Shown here: positions 6,335 to 6,970 of the stretch, piece after piece | Numbering within the stretch: the stretch's first letter is position 1 | Layout: the number at the start of each line of letters is the position of its first letter | Source: a bacterium | Lineage (GTDB): Bacteria > Bacteroidota > Ignavibacteria > Kapaibacteriales > UBA961 | Reading direction: 5' to 3' | DNA: 6,970 nt | Assembly: GCA_022844575.1 (NCBI GenBank) | Contig: JALHLL010000187.1 | Location: forward strand, 1 to 6,970 | Program-made: the position numbers and the translations under genes | Notes under the pieces: model-generated | Told to the model about the DNA's origin: nothing | Database searches by the model: none | What the model saw: the letters and a program-made list of their open reading frames with translations, nothing else

Positions 6335-6364
6335 ATTTTGATTTTAACGGTAAATTTTGATTTT
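6335..6364. repeat. 11-base direct repeat, 19-bp period
   Basis: ATTTTGATTTT occurs at 6335-6345 and again at 6354-6364. The 19-bp period is close to two helical turns, as in paired regulator sites. A second close repeat follows at once: TTTTGTGA at 6363-6370 and 6372-6379. The T-rich composition makes chance repeats easier. Confidence 0.5.
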
Positions 6365-6394
6365 TTGTGACTTTTGTGAAGTTTTTGTTTACCG
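6348..6394. repeat. 7-bp inverted repeat enclosing T-rich direct repeats
   Basis: CGGTAAA at 6348-6354 is exactly complementary to TTTACCG at 6388-6394. The 33-base interval is almost purely T and G on the plus strand and holds the TTTTGTGA tandem pair. The long loop argues against a terminator hairpin and fits a protein-binding site better. Confidence 0.4.
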
Positions 6395-6404
6395 AAAAGA
6401 TACA

Positions 6405-6466
6405 TAAGGGGCCTATCGAATCGCTCGGATTTCGGGAATGCATGAGCGTGCAGAATGTTGCCCTTA
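6405..6466. repeat. Nested inverted repeats next to the reductase stop
   Basis: TAAGGG (6405-6410) pairs with CCCTTA (6461-6466), and inside it CGCTC (6422-6426) pairs with GAGCG (6444-6448). The pair starts ten bases beyond the reductase stop codon, so a 3'-end structure of that mRNA is possible. Short arms keep confidence low. Confidence 0.3.
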
Positions 6467-6475
6467 GCTATTTGA

Positions 6476-6970
6476 TTACGTTTCTTTTATCGGCTCATAA
6501 TACAACGTTACAGCACCGCCCTTAAAGATTTTAGTATTTACTAATTTTAGAACAATCCTGTCGTGTACATTATCGAACAAAGGCAAACCGCTTCCTACAA
6601 TAACGGGATGAACACAAAGTTGGTATTCATCAATCAAATTAAGTTTCATCAACTGTATAATTAAACTCCGACTTCCAACAAAAACATCTTTACCCGATTG
6701 TTGTTTGAGTTCCAAAACTTCTTGTTGCAAATCACGTTTTGCAATTACGGCAGTCTCCCAGTCAACATTTTGTAATGAGTGAGAAAAAACAATTTTGGGC
6801 ACTTTATCCATAACAGCGGCAAAGTCATCCATTGATTTTTCACCGGAAGGGTTTAGTGCAAGCGTTTGCCAAAATACCATTAATTCATAAGTTATTCTTC
6901 CATACAGAACGGCACCCGCATTATTCAGAAGGTCGGCATAATGTTGATGTATTTCTTCATCAGGAATGCC
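6476..6970 (-). CDS. RibD C-terminal/DHFR-like reductase (5' end missing)
   Basis: The frame is open to the right edge, giving 164 visible codons before TAA at 6478-6476. The ATG at 6880 is internal, because the residues before it contain the family motif 'VLYGRITYEL' (21-30 of the visible part). Further motifs are 'VPKIVFSHSL' (57-66), 'GKDVFVGSRSLIIQLMKLNL' (93-112), 'IDEYQLCVHPVIVGSGLPLF' (113-132) and 'GGAVTLYYEP' (151-160). This is the pattern of the dihydrofolate reductase-like family related to the RibD C-terminal domain, NADPH-dependent reductases of about 180 residues; perhaps 20-30 N-terminal residues lie outside. It is not a trimethoprim-resistance DHFR by sequence pattern. The actual substrate is unknown for most such stand-alone proteins. 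It is separated from the regulator by 433 bp and is unlikely to belong to the same operon. Confidence 0.88.
   Translation of the reverse strand, partial: GIPDEEIHQHYADLLNNAGAVLYGRITYELMVFWQTLALNPSGEKSMDDFAAVMDKVPKIVFSHSLQNVDWETAVIAKRDLQQEVLELKQQSGKDVFVGSRSLIIQLMKLNLIDEYQLCVHPVIVGSGLPLFDNVHDRIVLKLVNTKIFKGGAVTLYYEPIKET

Larger units (their letters stand above)
6043..6475. other. 433-bp gene-free region with several repeats
   Basis: No intact gene is supported here. The region lies after the reductase stop and before the regulator. It contains inverted repeats at 6204-6243, 6276-6301, 6348-6394 and 6405-6466, a weaker bulged stem at 6141-6169 (CAAGA and CCC pairing with GGG and TCTTG), and an 11-base direct repeat with a 19-bp period. 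The parts near 6140-6260 and 6405-6465 look richer in G+C than the flanks. It must hold the regulator's promoter. A broken small ORF and an untranslated structured RNA are both possible for parts of it. Confidence 0.5.

Noticed and set aside
6395..6475. Integron attC-like site beside a DHFR-like gene
   Set aside because: The nested repeats lack the conserved RYYYAAC/GTTRRRY ends, and the gene is a RibD-type reductase, not a cassette DHFR.
6476..6880. Reductase gene starting at the ATG at 6880
   Set aside because: The frame continues upstream to the window edge with the family motif GRITYE before that ATG, so the ATG is internal.

Overview
The window looks like Bacteroidetes (Bacteroidota) chromosome. 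It is AT-rich, every supported gene lies on the minus strand, and the protein families resemble Bacteroidetes versions: a GT4/GH130 pair, a UspA protein with the 'SPIMGFSGY' insert, and an HMA-like/AraC regulator. No rRNA, tRNA, CRISPR array or insertion sequence is visible.

In transcription order (high to low coordinate) the layout is: a RibD/DHFR-like reductase cut by the right edge (6970-6476); a 433-bp gene-free stretch with several inverted and direct repeats (6043-6475); an AraC-type regulator with a degenerate HMA-like N-terminus (6042-5482); a 215-bp gap; a universal stress protein (5266-4754); a small cupin (4725-4381); a membrane-anchored or exported protein with a probable OB-fold-like C-terminus (4315-3590); a 138-bp leader with a promoter-like site and a near-palindrome (3452-3589); a 47-codon lysine-rich microprotein (3451-3308); a GH130 mannoside phosphorylase/hydrolase (3311-2277); and a large GT4 glycosyltransferase with a C-terminal helical domain (2264 to beyond the left edge).

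Two transcription groups are plausible. UspA and cupin lie 28 bp apart, with the OB-fold-like gene 65 bp further on. The lysine-rich ORF, GH130 and GT4 are tightly coupled: a 4-base ATGA overlap, then a 12-bp gap holding a GGGAG ribosome-binding site. The glycosyltransferase and GH130 enzyme probably build and turn over the same, possibly beta-mannosidic, glycan. The Usp and cupin neighbours suggest a stress or energy-limitation setting, which is inference.

The most interesting points are the coupled lysine-rich microprotein, the protein whose signal-peptide-like segment sits about 95 residues in, the cupin and HMA-like domains that have lost metal ligands, and the structured 433-bp intergenic region. 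I found no clearly new multi-gene system.
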